From contig NZ_NERD01000002.1 of the NCBI RefSeq assembly GCF_002799155.1, positions 310,001 through 374,000 on the forward strand: a DNA stretch of 64,000 nt. The letters run 5' to 3'. The translations under genes were made by a program, and so were the position numbers. Shown in pieces: positions 36,436 through 47,838 of this stretch (position 1 is its first letter; each line of letters begins with the position of its first letter). The stretch is from Stenotrophomonas maltophilia. GTDB taxonomy: Bacteria; Pseudomonadota; Gammaproteobacteria; Xanthomonadales; Xanthomonadaceae. The notes beneath the pieces are model-generated. The model worked only from the letters and a program-made list of their open reading frames with translations. It was not told the origin of the DNA and made no database searches.

Positions 36436-38142
36436 TCAGGGGGTGTCGATGCCCTGCCAGCCCTGTTCGCCTGCCAGCTGCTGCAGCAGCGCCGACAGGT
36501 CGCGGGCAAAGCCGGCCATGTCGAACAGTCCACTGCGGTCGCGCGCCTGTGCCAGCTCGGCACGCAGCGCGGCCAGTGCCGCAGGGTCATTGCCCAGCGC
36601 GCTGGCGGCGGCGATGAACGCCGCGTCGTCGGCGACATTCATCCGTGCCAGCCCCAGATGGTGGTTGAGGCTGCCGGCCACGCGCGCGGCGAAGGTGTCG
36701 CCGGGGCAGGTCAGTACCGGGCAGCCGGCCCACAGCGCATCGGAGGCGGTGGTGTGCGCGTTGTAGGGGTGGGTGTCGAGGAACAGGTCGGCGTGCTGAT
36801 ACCGTGCCAGGTACTGCGGATGCGGCAGCTTGGCCATGAATACCAGGCGGGCTGGGTCCAGGCCGGTGGCCTGCGCGGCGCTGCGCAGGCGGGCGTCGGC
36901 CTGGCCGGGGCCGGACAGCAGCCACAGCACGCTGCCGGGCACCGCCTGCAGTACTGCGAAGGCACGGCCCATGCTGCGCGGATTGAGCTTGTAGCTGTTG
37001 TTGAAGCAGCAGAACACCACGCCGTGTTCGGGCAGCCCGCATTCGGCGCGGGACGGTGCCGGTTCCAGTACGCGGGTGTTGTCCGAGGGCTGGAAGGCAC
37101 GTGGCAGGCGCAGGACGCGTTCGCTGAAGTGAGGTTCCAGCGATGCCGGCAGCACGAATCCATCGGCAACCACGGCATCCAGCCAGCGTGCGCCTGATGT
37201 GCCGGGGTAGGCCAGCCAGTTCAGCTGCAGCGGGGCCGGGCGCATCGCCAGCACCTCGGGCGTGCCGCCGCCGCCCCAGCCGCGCAGGTCGAACAGCAGG
37301 TCGATACCCTGTGCACGGATGCGGGCCGCGATGTCGGCATGCCGCAGTGCAGATACATCATGCAGCCGGGTCGCGGCCTGCAGCCGTTCGCGGATGCGGC
37401 TGCCATCGGCGCGGTTCAACGCGAACAGGTGCAGCTGCAGCGCCGGGTCATGACGCAGGTGTTCGAGCAGGGCCACGGTCAGCAGCCCGGTGGGATGGGC
37501 ACCGAAGCCATTGGAGAGGAAGCCGACGCGCAGCGGGCCGCGTGCGCGTACCTTCGCTGCCGGCAGGGGCCGTACCGAGGCGGCGATCAGCGCGGCGCGC
37601 GCACGCGCGCAGGCCAGCTGCTCGGCAGCGCTGGCGTCTTCGCTGAGGAAGGCGAACGGCTCCACCGCGCCCTGGCCGGACGCGAGCGCGGTGCGTACCT
37701 GCGTGGCCAGCGCGTCCACGTCCTGCCAGTCGCACAGGCGACGCTGCCAGGCCAGGCGCTGGGCGGCGATGTAGGGTTCGTCCGGCATCAGTGCATGCGC
37801 GCGGCGATAGGCGGCCGCCGCGCCTTCGGCGTCATCGGCATCTTCCAGCGCATGGCCCAGCCACAGCGCGATACCCGGGTGCTGCGGGGCCAGCGCCGAG
37901 GCCTGGCCGAGCAGCCTGGCCGCGTCGGCATGCGCGCCGGCCATCCAGGCCACGCGACCCAGGCGTGCCAGCGCTTCGGGATGGTTCGGGCGCAGCTGCA
38001 GCGCACGTCGTGCCGCCTGCTCGCCGGCGGCGATGTCGCCGGCTTCCAGTTCCAGGTCGGCCAGCATCACCCAGGCGACGAAATCGCCGGGCTGGCGTGC
38101 AATCGCCTGCTGCAGGTGCTGCCGCTGCTGCCAGGCCGACAT
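36436..38142 (-). CDS. O-GlcNAc transferase-like TPR glycosyltransferase (GT41)
   Basis: 568-aa protein with an N-terminal TPR superhelix (about residues 1-190) and a C-terminal GT41 double-Rossmann catalytic part. GFLSNGFGAHPTGLL contains H216, which corresponds to the conserved histidine of OGT. CCFNNSYKLNP holds the UDP-binding lysine, and HPYNAHTTASDALWAG the nucleotide-sugar loop. The length equals that of the well-studied X. campestris OGT homologue. The natural substrate in bacteria is not clear. It starts 5 bp after the prfA stop, in the hemA-prfA operon. Confidence 0.9.
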   Translation of the reverse strand: MSAWQQRQHLQQAIARQPGDFVAWVMLADLELEAGDIAAGEQAARRALQLRPNHPEALARLGRVAWMAGAHADAARLLGQASALAPQHPGIALWLGHALEDADDAEGAAAAYRRAHALMPDEPYIAAQRLAWQRRLCDWQDVDALATQVRTALASGQGAVEPFAFLSEDASAAEQLACARARAALIAASVRPLPAAKVRARGPLRVGFLSNGFGAHPTGLLTVALLEHLRHDPALQLHLFALNRADGSRIRERLQAATRLHDVSALRHADIAARIRAQGIDLLFDLRGWGGGGTPEVLAMRPAPLQLNWLAYPGTSGARWLDAVVADGFVLPASLEPHFSERVLRLPRAFQPSDNTRVLEPAPSRAECGLPEHGVVFCCFNNSYKLNPRSMGRAFAVLQAVPGSVLWLLSGPGQADARLRSAAQATGLDPARLVFMAKLPHPQYLARYQHADLFLDTHPYNAHTTASDALWAGCPVLTCPGDTFAARVAGSLNHHLGLARMNVADDAAFIAAASALGNDPAALAALRAELAQARDRSGLFDMAGFARDLSALLQQLAGEQGWQGIDTP

Positions 38143-38147
38143 CGTGC

Positions 38148-39207
<1,060 letters not shown>

Positions 39208-39230
<23 letters not shown>

Positions 39231-40491
39231 CGGGTCTCACGGGTGGGTGGCGGTAACCCGGCGTGGCCGGGAACAGGCGCTCGGCGGCGCGGGTCAGGTC
39301 AGCATCGCCACTCAGCGCGGCGGCGCGCAGTGCGGCGGTCGGCGGATGCAGCAGTCGATTGGTCAGGCCATGGGCCAGCAGTTCCAGCACTTCGTCGGCC
39401 GGCTTGCCATTGGCCAGCTGCTGGCGCGCGCGTTCCAGCAACTCGGCGCGGGTGGCCTCGCCGAACGCGCGCAGCTGCCGCAGCGGCGCCTGGTGGGCAC
39501 TGGCCTGCTGGGTCTCGACGAAGCGCGATACCTGCAGGTCGATGATCGCCTCGGCCTCGGCGGCAGCCTCGCGACGGCCACGGCGGTTGTCTTCCACCGC
39601 GCGTTCGAGGTCGTCCACGGTGTAGAGGAACGCGTCGTTGAGCGTGCCGACTTCGGCCTCGATGTCGCGCGGCACGGCGAGGTCGAACAGCAGCATCGGC
39701 TTGTGCCGGCGCGCACGCAGGGCCTTGGACACCATCTCGCGGTGGATCACCGGCTCGCGCGCGGCGGTGGCCGAGAACACGACGTCGGCCTCGCCCAGGT
39801 GGCGGTCCAGTTCGGTCAGTGGCAGGGCTACGCCGCCATGACGACTGGCCAGCTCCTGCGCGTGCGCGAGGGTGCGGTTGGCGATCAGCAGTCGCCGCAC
39901 CTTGCCCTCACTCAGGTGGCGTGCAGCCAGTTCGATGGTCTCGCCGGCACCGACCAGCAGCACGGTGGAATCGTCCAGGCGTGCGAAGGCGTTCTGCGCC
40001 AGGCGCACTGCAGCCGAGGCCACCGACACCGGGTTGGCACCGACCTGGGTATCGGTGCGTGCGCGCTTGGCCACCGAGAAGGTCTGCTGGAACAGGCGGT
40101 CCAGGCGCTGGCCGAGCAGGCCATGGTCGCGTGCGGTCGACCAGGCATCCTTCACCTGGCCGAGGATCTGCGGTTCGCCCAGCACCATCGAGTCCAGCCC
40201 GGTGGCGACCCGGAACAGGTGGCGCACGGCTTCGGCATCGGCGTGCTGGTACAGATAGCCCTGCAGGTCGCCGGCCTGGCTGTGCAGCCACTGGTCCAGC
40301 GCCTGTGCCGACTCGGCCACGGCGTACAGCTCGGTGCGGTTGCAGGTGGACAGCAGCACCGCCTCGGCGATCTGCGGGGTATCGCGCAGCGAGCCCAGCG
40401 CACGCGGCAACGCCTCACCGGCGAAGGCCGCGCGCTCGCGCAGCTCCACCGGTGCGGTCTGGTGATTCAGTCCGAGCACCCACAGGGTCAT
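39208..40491 (-). CDS. hemA: glutamyl-tRNA reductase
   Basis: First enzyme of C5-pathway tetrapyrrole synthesis, reducing glutamyl-tRNA to glutamate semialdehyde with NADPH, 427 aa. The N-terminal catalytic domain has [19 protein letters not shown] and the nucleophilic cysteine in [11 protein letters not shown]. The NADPH domain has [16 protein letters not shown], and a C-terminal dimerisation helix follows. It is divergent from the TPR-lolB-ispE operon with only 54 bp between. Confidence 0.97.
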
Positions 40492-40545
40492 TGTTCAGTT
40501 GCTTGCGATAAGCTGCTGGCCATTGGACGACATTTTAAGGCCCCG

Positions 40546-42240
40546 ATGCCGACGATGCCCGCATTGATTCGCATCCCCAGTGTTCTGCTGCTGTCCCTGG
40601 CCTGTGTCCAGGCCCTGGCAGCGGTGCCGGCCAAGGCCCCCGTGCGGGCCGCGGCCACTGAGGAACTGGCGCTGGAACCGGTGATGGCCGGTGAATTCGC
40701 CCTGCAGGCCGGCAAGCTGGCCGAGGCCGCGCGCTGGTACCTGCAGGCCGCGCAGCAGACCGACGGCGACGCCGGCCTGGCCGAGCGCGCGACCCGTATT
40801 TCCATGCTTGCCAACGATGATGCCAGCGCCGCCAAGGGCCTGGCGCTGTGGCAACAGCGTGCCCCGCGCTCGTTGACCATGCGCAGCGCGGCCGGTGCGC
40901 TGGCCATGCGCCAGGGCGATGTGAAGGCCGCGCGGACCGAACTGCAGGCCCTGCTGGCCGACCCCGATGAGCGTGGCTGGAAGTTCGCCCTGGCCGCGCT
41001 GATCGGTGGTGGGCGCGACCCGGCGGTGCCGGCGCAGGTGCTCGGCGAGCTGGTCGATGCCAATGCCATTCCACCGAAGATCGAGGCTTGGCAGGAGTTC
41101 GGCCGCCTGGCCCTGCGCATGGACAAGCCCGAGCTGGCGCGGCGCATGATCGATGAAGTGGTCAAGCGCTTCCCGGAAGAACCGCGGGTGGCGCTGCTGC
41201 GTGCCAGCCAGTTGCAACAGGCGGGCGAGACCGACAAGGCATTGTCGCTGCTGCACGACGTCGAGCCGAAGACCCGGCAGGACCCCGAACTGCGCAATGC
41301 GGTGGCCATCGCCTACGACAGCCTGGGACAGCCCGCTGCGGCCGAGCGCGTTCTGGCGTTCGGCCCGCAGGACGTCCAGACCTGGGGCATGCGCGCCTCG
41401 CTGCTGGCCAAGCAGGGCGACAAGGCGGCGCTGTCGAACCTTTACAACGAACTGTCGCGGCAGGCCGCCAAGCCGGACCCGGCGCAGCGCCTGCTGCTGG
41501 GCAAGATCGCCGAGTACCTGAAGCGTTACCCCGAGGCGGTGCAGTGGTACCACAGCGTGCCCGGTGGCGATGAACTGAGCGAAGCGCGCCTCCGCGCGGC
41601 CAATGCCCAGGCCCTGGCCGGGCGCCTGCCGCTGGCGCTGGAGGAAGTGCACGCGATCCAGTCTGATGCAGTGGTCGATGACGATGTACGCCGCGACGCC
41701 TACCTGCTGGAGGCCGAGCTGCGCCAGCGCGGCGACGACAGTGCCGGCGAACTGGATGCATTGGCCCGCGGCCTGGCCGCCTACCCGGACGACAACGGCC
41801 TGCTGTACGCCCGCGCGCTCACCTGGGAGCGCCGCGACGACATCCCGCGCGCCGAGGCCGACCTGCGCAAGATCCTGGTGACCGACCCGGAGAACGTGCC
41901 GGCGCTGAACGCGCTGGGCTACACCCTGGCCGATCGCACCGGCCGCCTGCAGGAGGCGCTGGAGCTGATCGACCGCGCCCGCGTGGCCGAGCCGGACAAC
42001 GCCGCCATCGTCGACAGCTATGGCTGGGTGCTGTATCGCCTGGGCCGCAAGGACGAAGCACTGGTGCAGCTGCGCCGGGCCTGGACCCTGGCCAAGGACC
42101 CGGAGATCGCCGCCCACGTCGGTGAAGTGCTGTGGGTGCTGGGCAAGCATGACGAGGCCCGCCACTTCTTCGACGAAGCGGCCAAGCTCGACCCTGAAAA
42201 CCGCGCGCTGCTGCGCGCCCGCGAGAAATTCAATCCATGA
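40546..42240 (+). CDS. exported TPR-repeat protein upstream of lolB
   Basis: 564-aa protein with a signal peptide ([18 protein letters not shown]) and at least eight TPR-like helical repeats over the whole length. The last ones ([40 protein letters not shown]) are the clearest. A TPR protein at this place, between hemA and lolB, is conserved in pseudomonads. It may serve outer-membrane assembly, but no activity is known. ATG 40546 follows TAAGG by 5 bp; ATG 40555 is an alternative. ATGA overlap with lolB. Confidence 0.87.
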   Translation: MPTMPALIRIPSVLLLSLACVQALAAVPAKAPVRAAATEELALEPVMAGEFALQAGKLAEAARWYLQAAQQTDGDAGLAERATRISMLANDDASAAKGLALWQQRAPRSLTMRSAAGALAMRQGDVKAARTELQALLADPDERGWKFALAALIGGGRDPAVPAQVLGELVDANAIPPKIEAWQEFGRLALRMDKPELARRMIDEVVKRFPEEPRVALLRASQLQQAGETDKALSLLHDVEPKTRQDPELRNAVAIAYDSLGQPAAAERVLAFGPQDVQTWGMRASLLAKQGDKAALSNLYNELSRQAAKPDPAQRLLLGKIAEYLKRYPEAVQWYHSVPGGDELSEARLRAANAQALAGRLPLALEEVHAIQSDAVVDDDVRRDAYLLEAELRQRGDDSAGELDALARGLAAYPDDNGLLYARALTWERRDDIPRAEADLRKILVTDPENVPALNALGYTLADRTGRLQEALELIDRARVAEPDNAAIVDSYGWVLYRLGRKDEALVQLRRAWTLAKDPEIAAHVGEVLWVLGKHDEARHFFDEAAKLDPENRALLRAREKFNP

Positions 42241-42896
42241 GTGTTTCCCTGATCCGGCCGCTGCTGTTGGCGGCCGTGGCCCTGGCGGTCACCGCCTGTA
42301 CCAGCGTGGGTACGCAGAAGACCGCGCCACCGGCGGTTGTCGAGACGGTCTCGGCCGAAGCGGCGCAGGCCGAGGCGGCGCGCGTAGCGGCCCTGCGCGC
42401 ACAGCCGGACTGGGCCTTCCAGGGCCGGGTGGCGGTCAGCAAGGGCAAGGACGGCGGCAGCGGTCGCATCGACTGGAAGCAGGACGGGCGCCGTTATGTG
42501 GTCGAACTGAGCGCGCCGGTGACCCGGCAGAGCTGGAAGCTGACCGGCGATACCCATTCCGAGGCCGGTCGCCTGGAAGGGCTGGCCGGCGGGCCGCGTG
42601 ACGGCGAGGACGCCCAGCAGCTGCTGCTGGAAGCGACCGGCTGGGACATCCCGGTCAACCAGCTGCCGGAGTGGATCCGTGGCCTGGTGGCCGGCGATGC
42701 TGCCGGCCCCGAGACGGTCGAGCGCGACGGTGAAGGCCGGCCGCGTCGCATGCAGCAGATGGGCTGGCAGGTGCAGTACCTGGACTGGTACCCCGCCGAA
42801 GCCGGCCGGCCGGCGCTGCCGCGCCGGATCGAGGCCAGCACTGGCGACGCCAAGGTGCGCCTGCTGGTGGACCAGTGGGGGCAGGGTAGTCCATGA
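42237..42896 (+). CDS. lolB: outer-membrane lipoprotein receptor LolB
   Basis: 219 aa. The lipoprotein signal has lipobox VTAC (cysteine at about residue 21). It is followed by the LolB domain, with [20 protein letters not shown] and [10 protein letters not shown]. LolB takes lipoproteins from the carrier LolA and inserts them in the outer membrane. ATGA overlaps on both sides couple it to the TPR gene and ispE, as in many gammaproteobacteria. Confidence 0.94.
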   Translation: MSVSLIRPLLLAAVALAVTACTSVGTQKTAPPAVVETVSAEAAQAEAARVAALRAQPDWAFQGRVAVSKGKDGGSGRIDWKQDGRRYVVELSAPVTRQSWKLTGDTHSEAGRLEGLAGGPRDGEDAQQLLLEATGWDIPVNQLPEWIRGLVAGDAAGPETVERDGEGRPRRMQQMGWQVQYLDWYPAEAGRPALPRRIEASTGDAKVRLLVDQWGQGSP

Positions 42897-43762
42897 GCGG
42901 GGCAGTCGACGACGCGGGCTGGTCCTGGTGGCCGGCCCCGGCCAAGCTGAACCTGTTCCTGCACATCACCGGCCGCCGGGCCGACGGCTATCACGAGCTG
43001 CAGACCGTGTTCCGCCTGTTGGACTGGGGGGACCGCATCGGCCTGCGCCTGCGTGAAGACGGTCAGGTGCGCCGGCAGGGCGAGGGCCTGGCCGGCGTAG
43101 CCGAGGCAGACGATCTGGCGGTACGGGCGGCCCGCCTGCTGAAGGAAGTGGCGAATGTCACGCAAGGTGCGGACATCATCGTTGAAAAGCATGTTCCCGC
43201 CGGTGGTGGCTTCGGTGGCGGTTCGTCCGATGCGGCCACCGTGCTGGTGGTGCTGAACCGGCTGTGGCAGGCCGGCCTGGATGAGGATGCCCTGGCGGCG
43301 CTGGGCCTGCGCCTGGGCGCCGACGTGCCGGTGTTCGTGCGTGGCCGCAATGCCTGGGCCGAAGGGGTGGGCGAGCAGCTGCAGCCGATCGTGCTGGAAC
43401 CGGCCTGGTATGTGGTGGTTGAACCGGGTGTTCATGTTCCCACGCCGGCCCTGTTTGCAGACCCGGATTTGACGCGCGACAGCCCAGTGGCGAAAATAGA
43501 GGACTTCGCTTCCGGGACCCTGGTCGGGAACGCGTTCGAACCGGTGCTGCGCCGCCGTGAGCCTGCCGTCGAGGCGGCGCTTGCTGCGTTGAGCGACATC
43601 GGCGCGGCGCGGCTGACCGGTTCGGGAAGTGGTTGTTTCGTCGAATTCGCGTCGCAGTCTGCTGCAGAGCAGGGACGGTCGAAATTGCCGAAGGAGTTGC
43701 GGGCAAGGGTGGCAGCGGGCGTTGCGCGTTCGCCACTGCTGGATGCACTCGAGCAACACTGA
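42893..43762 (+). CDS. ispE: 4-diphosphocytidyl-2-C-methyl-D-erythritol kinase
   Basis: GHMP kinase of the non-mevalonate isoprenoid pathway, 289 aa. The signatures are [22 protein letters not shown] at the N-terminus, the phosphate loop [16 protein letters not shown] near residue 100, and the C-terminal [12 protein letters not shown]. It is coupled to lolB by ATGA and followed 11 bp later by tRNA-Gln. Confidence 0.96.
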   Translation: MSGAVDDAGWSWWPAPAKLNLFLHITGRRADGYHELQTVFRLLDWGDRIGLRLREDGQVRRQGEGLAGVAEADDLAVRAARLLKEVANVTQGADIIVEKHVPAGGGFGGGSSDAATVLVVLNRLWQAGLDEDALAALGLRLGADVPVFVRGRNAWAEGVGEQLQPIVLEPAWYVVVEPGVHVPTPALFADPDLTRDSPVAKIEDFASGTLVGNAFEPVLRRREPAVEAALAALSDIGAARLTGSGSGCFVEFASQSAAEQGRSKLPKELRARVAAGVARSPLLDALEQH

Positions 43763-43773
43763 TTCATCAATGC

Positions 43774-43850
43774 AGGGGCGTCGCCAAGAGGCCCAAGGCA
43801 CCAGGTTTTGATCCTGGCATTCGTAGGTTCGAATCCTACCGCCCCTGCCA
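43774..43850 (+). tRNA. tRNA-Gln (anticodon UUG)
   Basis: Full cloverleaf: acceptor AGGGGCG/CGCCCCT, anticodon stem CCAGG/CCTGG with loop TTTTGAT (anticodon TTG at 43808-43810), T arm GTAGG-TTCGAAT-CCTAC, discriminator G and encoded CCA. It lies between ispE and prs, a common place for this tRNA. Confidence 0.96.
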
Positions 43851-43988
43851 ATAGCGGCTGTGTCCGCGCCTTCCCAGCGCATCGCCCGCGCGGGACGTGG
43901 AAACAACCGCGGTGTTGTCAGCAGCAAGGGTCCATCAGGGTCCTTGCCGACTCCGGATCCCCGCCACTCGTCCCCGCCCGAGACAATC

Positions 43989-44951
43989 ATGATGCAAGAG
44001 TCCCCGAACCTGCTGGTCTTTTCCGGCAACGCCAACAAACGTCTGGCGCAGAACATCTGCAAGGAACTGGGGGTTCGCCCGGGCAAGGCGCTGGTCTCGC
44101 ACTTCTCCGATGGTGAAGTGCAGGTGGAAATCGAAGAGAACGTCCGCAAGCAGGACGTGTTCGTGATCCAGCCGACCTGTGCGCCGAGCGCGGAAAACCT
44201 GATGGAACTGCTGGTGCTGATCGACGCGCTCAAGCGCGCATCGGTGGCCAGCGTGACCGCCGTGGTGCCGTACTTCGGCTACTCGCGCCAGGACCGCCGC
44301 ATGCGTTCCTCGCGCGTGCCGATCACCGCCAAGCTGGCGGCGAAGATGTTCAGCACCGCTGGCGCTGATCGCGTGCTGACCGTCGACCTGCACGCCGACC
44401 AGATCCAGGGCTTCTTCGACATTCCGGTGGACAACGTGTATGCGTCCCCGCTGCTGCTGGCCGACATCTGGCGCGCCTACGGCACCGAGAACCTGATCGT
44501 CGTCTCGCCGGACGTGGGCGGCGTGGTCCGCGCCCGTGCGGTGGCCAAGCGCCTGGATGACGCCGACCTGGCGATCATTGACAAGCGCCGCCCGCGCGCC
44601 AACGTCTCCACCGTGATGAACATCATCGGTGACGTCGAAGGCAAGACCTGCGTGATGGTCGATGACATCGTCGATACCGCCGGCACCCTGTGCGCCGCTG
44701 CCGCTGCCCTCAAGGCGCGCGGTGCGCTCAAGGTCGCCGCCTACTGCACCCACGCGGTGCTGTCGGGCCCGGCGGTGGACAACATCACCAATTCCCAGCT
44801 CGACGAGCTGGTGGTGACCGACACCATCCCGCTGAAAGACGCGGCGCGGGTGTGCAGCAAGATCCGCCAGCTGAGCGTGGCGGAAATGCTGGCCGAAACG
44901 ATGCGCCGCATCGCCTTCGGCGAGTCGGTCAGTTCGCTGTACGTCGACTGA
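43989..44951 (+). CDS. prs: ribose-phosphate pyrophosphokinase
   Basis: Makes PRPP from ribose-5-phosphate and ATP for nucleotide, His and Trp synthesis, 320 aa. It has [18 protein letters not shown] at the start, the flexible loop [20 protein letters not shown], and the PRPP-binding [13 protein letters not shown]. Two ATGs stand in tandem; either fits. The ispE-tRNA-prs-rplY-pth-ychF order is conserved in gammaproteobacteria. Confidence 0.97.
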   Translation: MMQESPNLLVFSGNANKRLAQNICKELGVRPGKALVSHFSDGEVQVEIEENVRKQDVFVIQPTCAPSAENLMELLVLIDALKRASVASVTAVVPYFGYSRQDRRMRSSRVPITAKLAAKMFSTAGADRVLTVDLHADQIQGFFDIPVDNVYASPLLLADIWRAYGTENLIVVSPDVGGVVRARAVAKRLDDADLAIIDKRRPRANVSTVMNIIGDVEGKTCVMVDDIVDTAGTLCAAAAALKARGALKVAAYCTHAVLSGPAVDNITNSQLDELVVTDTIPLKDAARVCSKIRQLSVAEMLAETMRRIAFGESVSSLYVD

Positions 44952-45061
44952 GTTTTTCGCCCCTGCCGGCAACGGCGGAGGCATACCCCGGGTGCTTCTG
45001 GTCGCGGAAGCACCTCCAACCGCCACGCCGCAAGGCGAGGCAACAACCTGAGTAGTTGAAA

Positions 45062-45679
45062 ATGTCGAAGACCCATGAAATCAAGGTCACCAAGCGTGAA
45101 CTGCAGCGTAAGGGTGCGAGCCGCCGCCTGCGTCACGCCGGTGTGATCCCGGCCATCGTGTACGGCGGCAACGCCGAGCCGGTCGCCATCAGCCTGGACC
45201 ACAACGAGATCTGGCTGGCCCAGCAGAACGAGTGGTTCTATGCCTCGATCCTGGACCTGAACCTGGACGGCCAGGTGCAGAAGGTCCTGCTGCGTGACAT
45301 GCAGCGCCACCCGTACAAGCAGCTGATCATGCACCTGGACTTCCAGCGCGTGAACGAGAACGAAGCCCTGACCGCTTCGGTCCCGCTGCACTTCGTCAAC
45401 GAAGACACCTCGCCGGCCGGCAAGGCTGCCGACGTCGTGGTCACCCACGAACTGAAGGAAGTGACCATCACCTGCCTGCCGAAGGACCTGCCGGAGTCGA
45501 TCGAAGTCGACCTGGGCGAGCTGAAGGCTGGTGACGTGGTGTACCTGTCCAACATCAAGCTGCCGAAGGGCGTGGAGATCCCGGCCCTGGCGCTGGGCAA
45601 GGACCACGACGACGCCATCGTCACCGCCAAGGCCGGCAAGGCCGACGCGGCTGACGAAGAAGTGGCTGCTGCCGAGTAA
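45062..45679 (+). CDS. rplY: 50S ribosomal protein L25 (Ctc form)
   Basis: 205-aa 5S rRNA-binding protein with the general stress protein Ctc C-terminal extension. It begins MSKTHEIKVTKRELQRKG; VIPAIVYGGNAEPVAIS is the L25 core. The second half (DLPESIEVDLGELKAGDVVYL) is the TL5/Ctc domain, and an acidic Ala/Glu tail ends it. It lies 110 bp after prs, and a strong hairpin follows the stop. Confidence 0.95.
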   Translation: MSKTHEIKVTKRELQRKGASRRLRHAGVIPAIVYGGNAEPVAISLDHNEIWLAQQNEWFYASILDLNLDGQVQKVLLRDMQRHPYKQLIMHLDFQRVNENEALTASVPLHFVNEDTSPAGKAADVVVTHELKEVTITCLPKDLPESIEVDLGELKAGDVVYLSNIKLPKGVEIPALALGKDHDDAIVTAKAGKADAADEEVAAAE

Positions 45680-45687
45680 TACCCAAG

Positions 45688-45713
45688 CGGCGCCTGCCTC
45701 CGGGCAGGCGCCG
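45688..45713 (+). terminator. hairpin between rplY and pth
   Basis: Perfect 11-bp arms CGGCGCCTGCC/GGCAGGCGCCG with a 4-nt loop, ending 15 bp before the pth ATG. No U-tract, so it may act as attenuator or mRNA stabiliser rather than full terminator. Confidence 0.6.
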
Positions 45714-45727
45714 TGCTGGGAGGAACC

Positions 45728-46306
45728 ATGGCAGGATTGCGACTGATCGTCGGTCTGGGCAACCCCGGATCGGAACACGCCCGGACCCGGCACAATGCCG
45801 GGTTTCATTTCGTTGAGGCCCTGGCTGAAAAAGCCGGTGCGCGATGGAACGTGGACAGCAAGCTGTTCGGTGAGACCGCCAAGGTCGAGATCGCCGGGCA
45901 GACGGTGTGGCTGCTCAAGCCCGCCACCTTCATGAACCTCAGCGGCAAGTCGGTCACCGCCGCGCAGCGGTTCTGGAAGATCGAGCCGGAAGAGACCCTG
46001 CTGGCCCACGACGAACTGGACCTGGCGCCCGGCGTTGCACGGTTGAAGTTCGACGGTGGCCACGGCGGCCAGAACGGCCTGCGCGATACCATCCGCCTGC
46101 TCGGTCATGGCAAGTTCCACCGCCTGCGCGTGGGCATCGGCCACCCCGGCCACAAGGACCGCGTGGTGGGCTGGGTGCTGGGGCGCCCTTCCAAGGACGA
46201 TGAAGTACTGATTTCGCGCGCCATCGACGATGCCATCGACGTGCTGCCGCTGGCAGTGCAGGGCGATTTCAGCGAAGCAATGAAGCGGCTTCATACCCCG
46301 AAGTAA
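45728..46306 (+). CDS. pth: peptidyl-tRNA hydrolase
   Basis: Recycles tRNA by cleaving peptidyl-tRNA, 192 aa. LIVGLGNPGSEHARTRHNAG holds the conserved N and the catalytic H. KPATFMNLSGKSV and the GGHGGQNGLRD loop follow. The ATG at 45728 lies 7 bp after GGGAGGAA. Confidence 0.97.
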   Translation: MAGLRLIVGLGNPGSEHARTRHNAGFHFVEALAEKAGARWNVDSKLFGETAKVEIAGQTVWLLKPATFMNLSGKSVTAAQRFWKIEPEETLLAHDELDLAPGVARLKFDGGHGGQNGLRDTIRLLGHGKFHRLRVGIGHPGHKDRVVGWVLGRPSKDDEVLISRAIDDAIDVLPLAVQGDFSEAMKRLHTPK

Positions 46307-46314
46307 TTTGCCCG

Positions 46315-46340
46315 GTAGGTACCGACCGTTGGTCGGTACG
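46315..46340 (+). repeat. SMAG hairpin
   Basis: GTAGGTACCGACCGTTGGTCGGTAC, GTAG at the left end, 9 bp past the pth stop. Confidence 0.8.
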
Positions 46341-46346
46341 GAGAAT

Positions 46347-46385
46347 GATTGGAAAAGCAGCGCCCATGTCGCTGCTTCCCCAATC
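46347..46385 (+). other. hairpin between pth and ychF
   Basis: Interrupted stem GATTGG / CCAATC outside and AAGCAGCG / CGCTGCTT inside, with a CCCATGT loop, 26 bp before the ychF start. It could modulate ychF expression or end pth transcripts. Confidence 0.55.
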
Positions 46386-46411
46386 ACTTTCACCCCAGAG
46401 AGCTGTCACCC

Positions 46412-47503
46412 ATGGGTATCAAATGCGGCATCGTCGGCCTGCCCAACGTCGGCAAGTCGACCCTGTTCAACGCGCTGACCAAGGCGGGTATCGCCGCGGC
46501 GAACTTCCCGTTCTGCACCATCGAACCGAACGTCGGCATCGTGCCGGTGCCGGATCCGCGCCTGAACGAGCTGGCAGCGATCATCAACCCGCAGAAGGTC
46601 ATCCCGACCGCGGTCGAGTTCGTCGACATTGCTGGCCTGGTGGCTGGCGCCGCCAGCGGTGAGGGCCTGGGCAACAAGTTCCTGGCGCACATCCGCGAAG
46701 TCGATGCGATCACCCACGTGGTGCGCTGCTTCGAGCACGGTGACATCGTGCACGTGGCCGGCAAGGTCGATCCGATTTCGGACATCGAAACCATCGACAC
46801 CGAGCTGGCGCTGGCCGACCTGGACAGCGTCGAGAAGGCGCTGAACCGCGCCGAGCGTGCGGCCAAGGGTGGCGACAAGGATGCAGCGGCGCGCAAGCCG
46901 GTGCTGGCCAAGCTGCAGGCCGCACTGTCGGATGGCAAGGCCGGCCGCTCGGTGGGCCTGGACGAGGAAGAGAAGGCGCTGGTGCGCGACCTGTTCCTGC
47001 TGACCCTGAAGCCGGTGATGTACATCGCCAACGTGCTCGAAGACGGTTTCGAGAACAACCCGCACCTGGAAGCCGTGCGTGCGCATGCTGCCGCCGAAGG
47101 CGCACAGGTGGTGCCGGTGTCGGCCGCGATCGAAGAAGAGCTGTCGCAGCTTGACGACGAAGACCGCGATACCTTCCTGGCCGACCTGGGCCTGAGCGAG
47201 CCGGGCCTGAACCGCGTGATCAACGCGGCCTACAGCCTGCTCGGCCTGCAGACCTACTTCACCGCTGGCGTGAAGGAGGTCCGCGCGTGGACCGTGCGCA
47301 AGGGCGCCACCGCCCCGCAGGCCGCCGCGGTCATCCACACCGATTTCGAGAAGGGCTTCATCCGCGCCGAAACCATCGCGTATGACGACTTCATCAAGTA
47401 CAAGGGCGAAGCCGGCGCCAAGGAAGCCGGTCGCCTGCGCCTGGAAGGCAAGGAATACCGCGTGCAGGAAGGCGACATCCTGCACTTCCGCTTCAACGTC
47501 TGA
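46412..47503 (+). CDS. ychF: ribosome-associated ATPase YchF (OLA1 family)
   Basis: 363-aa P-loop NTPase of the Obg family that prefers ATP. Walker A is [19 protein letters not shown] near residue 8. The switch region [11 protein letters not shown] and the VDIAGLV G3 motif are present; the C-terminal TGS domain contains ARTW-like [16 protein letters not shown]. It binds ribosomes and affects stress responses. The longer frame from 46349 translates a hairpin, so the start [10 protein letters not shown] at 46412 is used. Confidence 0.97.
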   Translation: MGIKCGIVGLPNVGKSTLFNALTKAGIAAANFPFCTIEPNVGIVPVPDPRLNELAAIINPQKVIPTAVEFVDIAGLVAGAASGEGLGNKFLAHIREVDAITHVVRCFEHGDIVHVAGKVDPISDIETIDTELALADLDSVEKALNRAERAAKGGDKDAAARKPVLAKLQAALSDGKAGRSVGLDEEEKALVRDLFLLTLKPVMYIANVLEDGFENNPHLEAVRAHAAAEGAQVVPVSAAIEEELSQLDDEDRDTFLADLGLSEPGLNRVINAAYSLLGLQTYFTAGVKEVRAWTVRKGATAPQAAAVIHTDFEKGFIRAETIAYDDFIKYKGEAGAKEAGRLRLEGKEYRVQEGDILHFRFNV

Positions 47504-47528
47504 TCCAGCGGCATTGGATCGACCCCGG

Positions 47529-47552
47529 ACGCCCCGCCCTGTGCGGGGCGTT
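47529..47552 (+). terminator. GC hairpin after ychF
   Basis: CGCCCCGC...GCGGGGCG followed by TTCGCGTTTC, a weak intrinsic terminator 25 bp after the ychF stop. Confidence 0.6.
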
Positions 47553-47564
47553 CGCGTTTCCGGT

Positions 47565-47671
47565 GATGGACAAAAAACCACCACAGTGCGAAACGCTTGC
47601 GGTGTGATGTTCGCCGGTACTTGTCCACAGCAAACTCCCATCGCTTTCCACGGCGGATGTGGAAAACCGCG
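47565..47671 (+). repeat. 107-bp repeat unit 1
   Basis: First of three 107-bp units. Each has, in order: ATGGACAA, a GAAACGC(T/C)TG block, CTTGTCCACA, CTTTCCACG-like sequence and TGTGGAAAA. Here the blocks stand at 47566, 47590, 47620, 47644 and 47659. Confidence 0.85.
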
Positions 47672-47680
47672 CCCGCCTCT

Positions 47681-47708
47681 GTAGAACCGAGCCCATGCTC
47701 GGCCTTAC
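47681..47708 (+). repeat. SMAG hairpin between repeat units
   Basis: GTAGAACCGAGCCCATGCTC with closing GGCCTTAC. It is inserted between the first and second 107-bp units, which explains their wider spacing (161 versus 113 bp). Confidence 0.75.
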
Positions 47709-47725
47709 ACGGCTTTCCCGTGCAG

Positions 47726-47832
47726 CATGGACAATTTTTCACCATGCTTCGAAACGCCTGCGTGGCAACACTCCCACCCACTTGTCCACATCAAATCCCA
47801 ACCACTCTCCACGAGGGGTGTGGAAAACCGCG
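47726..47832 (+). repeat. 107-bp repeat unit 2
   Basis: Same block order as unit 1, with GAAACGCCTG and ACTTGTCCACATCAAA; the spacer between blocks differs in sequence but not in length. Confidence 0.85.
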
Positions 47833-47838
47833 AAGGGG

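Noticed and set aside
40546-42240. A 1136-aa protein starting at 38830
   Set aside because: The upstream part is antisense to prfA and hemA; the signal peptide and ribosome-binding site place the start at 40546.
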